DNA of 41,462 bases from an uncultured Oscillibacter sp. (GTDB lineage: Bacteria > Bacillota > Clostridia > Oscillospirales > Oscillospiraceae): positions 1 to 41,462 of the forward strand of contig NZ_CAJUBK010000019.1 of assembly GCF_910584465.1 (NCBI RefSeq). Reading direction: 5' to 3'. The notes below the pieces were generated by a model. That model was given only the letters and a program-made list of their open reading frames with translations. It was not told the origin of the DNA and ran no database searches. Below, piece by piece: positions 40,570-41,462 of the stretch. Position numbers and translations under genes: made by a program. How positions within the stretch are numbered: the stretch's first letter is position 1; every line of letters begins with the position of its first letter.

Positions 40570-41370
40570 TCAGATGATGTGTTTGCTGACCAGGATGCCG
40601 GCCAGCTTCTCGCAGGTCTCCTTGCCGTCGCCCTCCAGCATCATGCCGGCGCCCTTCTGGGGAGGCGTGAAGCTCTTGAAGATGTTGGTCGGGGAGCCCT
40701 TCAGGCCGATGGTGCTGGGATCGATGAGCCTGTGGTCCTTCAGCTTGTCATAATCGAAGGTGTCCAGGGGCTTGCTGTAGGTGGCATAGATGCCGCCGAT
40801 GGACATGTAGCGGGGATCGTTCAGCTCCTTGATGCAGGTCAGCAGGCAGGGGGTCTGGACCTTGATGGTCATATAGCCGTCCTCCAGCATCCGCTTGACG
40901 GTGATGTTCTCCCCGTCCTTGTGGATGTCGGCGGCGTAGGTGACCTGGGGCAGGCCCAGCTTCTCGGCGATCTGGGGGCCCACCTGGGCGGTGTCGCCGT
41001 CGATGGCCTGACGGCCGCACATGACCACGTCGTCCTTCTCCACGCCGATGGTGTCGATGGCGGCGGCGAGGATCTGGGAGGTGGCGTAGGTGTCGGAACC
41101 GCCGAACTCCCGGGCGGAGACCAGCACGCCCTCGTCCGCGCCCATGGCCATCAGCTCCCGCAGCATGGCGGCCGCCGGGGGCGGGCCCATGGTGACGACG
41201 ATGACCTTGCAGCCGGTCTCGTCCTTCAGCTTCAGGGCGGCCTCGACGGCGTTCATGTCGTCGGGGTTCGTGATGGTCTGCATGGAAGCCCGGTTCAGGG
41301 TGCCGTCGGGGTTGACGGCCACCTTGCCGGAGGTATCCGGGACCTGCTTGACACAAACGATGATCTTCAT
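40570..41370 (-). CDS. etfB: Electron transfer flavoprotein beta subunit
   Basis: The protein has 266 residues. It starts MKIIVCVKQVPDTSGKVAV, with the nucleotide-binding fold and the signature CGRQAIDGDTAQVGPQ that in clostridial EtfB binds the second flavin used in bifurcation. It pairs with EtfA directly downstream and follows an acyl-CoA dehydrogenase by 18 bases, giving the order dehydrogenase, etfB, etfA typical of butyrate pathways. AGGAGG lies upstream of the ATG at 41370. Confidence 0.95.
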   Translation of the reverse strand: MKIIVCVKQVPDTSGKVAVNPDGTLNRASMQTITNPDDMNAVEAALKLKDETGCKVIVVTMGPPPAAAMLRELMAMGADEGVLVSAREFGGSDTYATSQILAAAIDTIGVEKDDVVMCGRQAIDGDTAQVGPQIAEKLGLPQVTYAADIHKDGENITVKRMLEDGYMTIKVQTPCLLTCIKELNDPRYMSIGGIYATYSKPLDTFDYDKLKDHRLIDPSTIGLKGSPTNIFKSFTPPQKGAGMMLEGDGKETCEKLAGILVSKHII

Positions 41371-41388
41371 GATAGTTCCTTCCTCCTC

Positions 41389-41462
<74 letters not shown>

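Overview
The window comes from a GC-rich, endospore-forming anaerobic member of the Firmicutes. The best fit is the Oscillospiraceae gut lineage around Flavonifractor, Intestinimonas and Lawsonibacter. This is inferred from gene content: spoIIE, a SCIFF peptide with its radical-SAM maturase, a monomeric [FeFe] hydrogenase, a butyrate-type acyl-CoA dehydrogenase/etfBA cluster, HPr, and consensus TTGACA/TATAAT promoters with 17-18 bp spacers in GC-rich DNA. No 16S gene is present, so the genus is not proven. No prophage, insertion sequence or CRISPR array was seen.

Layout. Positions 1-4570 are bounded by two copies of a structured ~140-nt element that ends in an intrinsic terminator (1-147 and 4432-4570). 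Between them lie a small hypothetical gene, two exported proteins, an Mn-type superoxide dismutase and an orphan PTS-EIIC-like permease behind a perfect 18-bp inverted-repeat operator. spoIIE follows (4663-6702). Two two-component systems occupy 6.8-14.2 kb on the minus strand. The first ends in a lipoprotein with a duplicated domain and the second starts with a DUF4340 membrane protein. A 48-codon gene sits between them. Next on the plus strand are the [FeFe] hydrogenase and an ECF sigma/anti-sigma pair.

From 18.1 to 32.9 kb the minus strand carries carA and a carB-dapF gene fusion; ferredoxin, an Orn/Lys/Arg decarboxylase-like enzyme, the SCIFF maturase and the SCIFF peptide; lspA, a Tet(M)/EF-G-like GTPase fused to a YacP/Rae1-type NYN nuclease domain, and a DUF1624 membrane protein; proS; and an S24-type repressor. 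Two tRNA genes (Thr, Tyr) follow. On the plus strand there is then a three-gene operon of tiny proteins that includes a sigma-region-4-only protein, and a YitT-family membrane protein. trmO and a repeat-rich lipoprotein lie on the minus strand. HPr and uvrC are on the plus strand. The window ends in etfA, etfB and the 3' end of an acyl-CoA dehydrogenase gene on the minus strand.

How the genes fit together. The etfBA/acyl-CoA dehydrogenase set, ferredoxin and hydrogenase fit a butyrate-forming, electron-bifurcating fermenter that disposes of electrons as H2. The most unusual items are: (1) the duplicated structured RNA element, whose stems show compensatory changes between copies; (2) the CarB-DapF fusion, whose DapF half has Ala where the first catalytic Cys is expected; (3) the ribosome-protection-type GTPase carrying a putative A-site nuclease domain; and (4) the permease under a long perfect operator.
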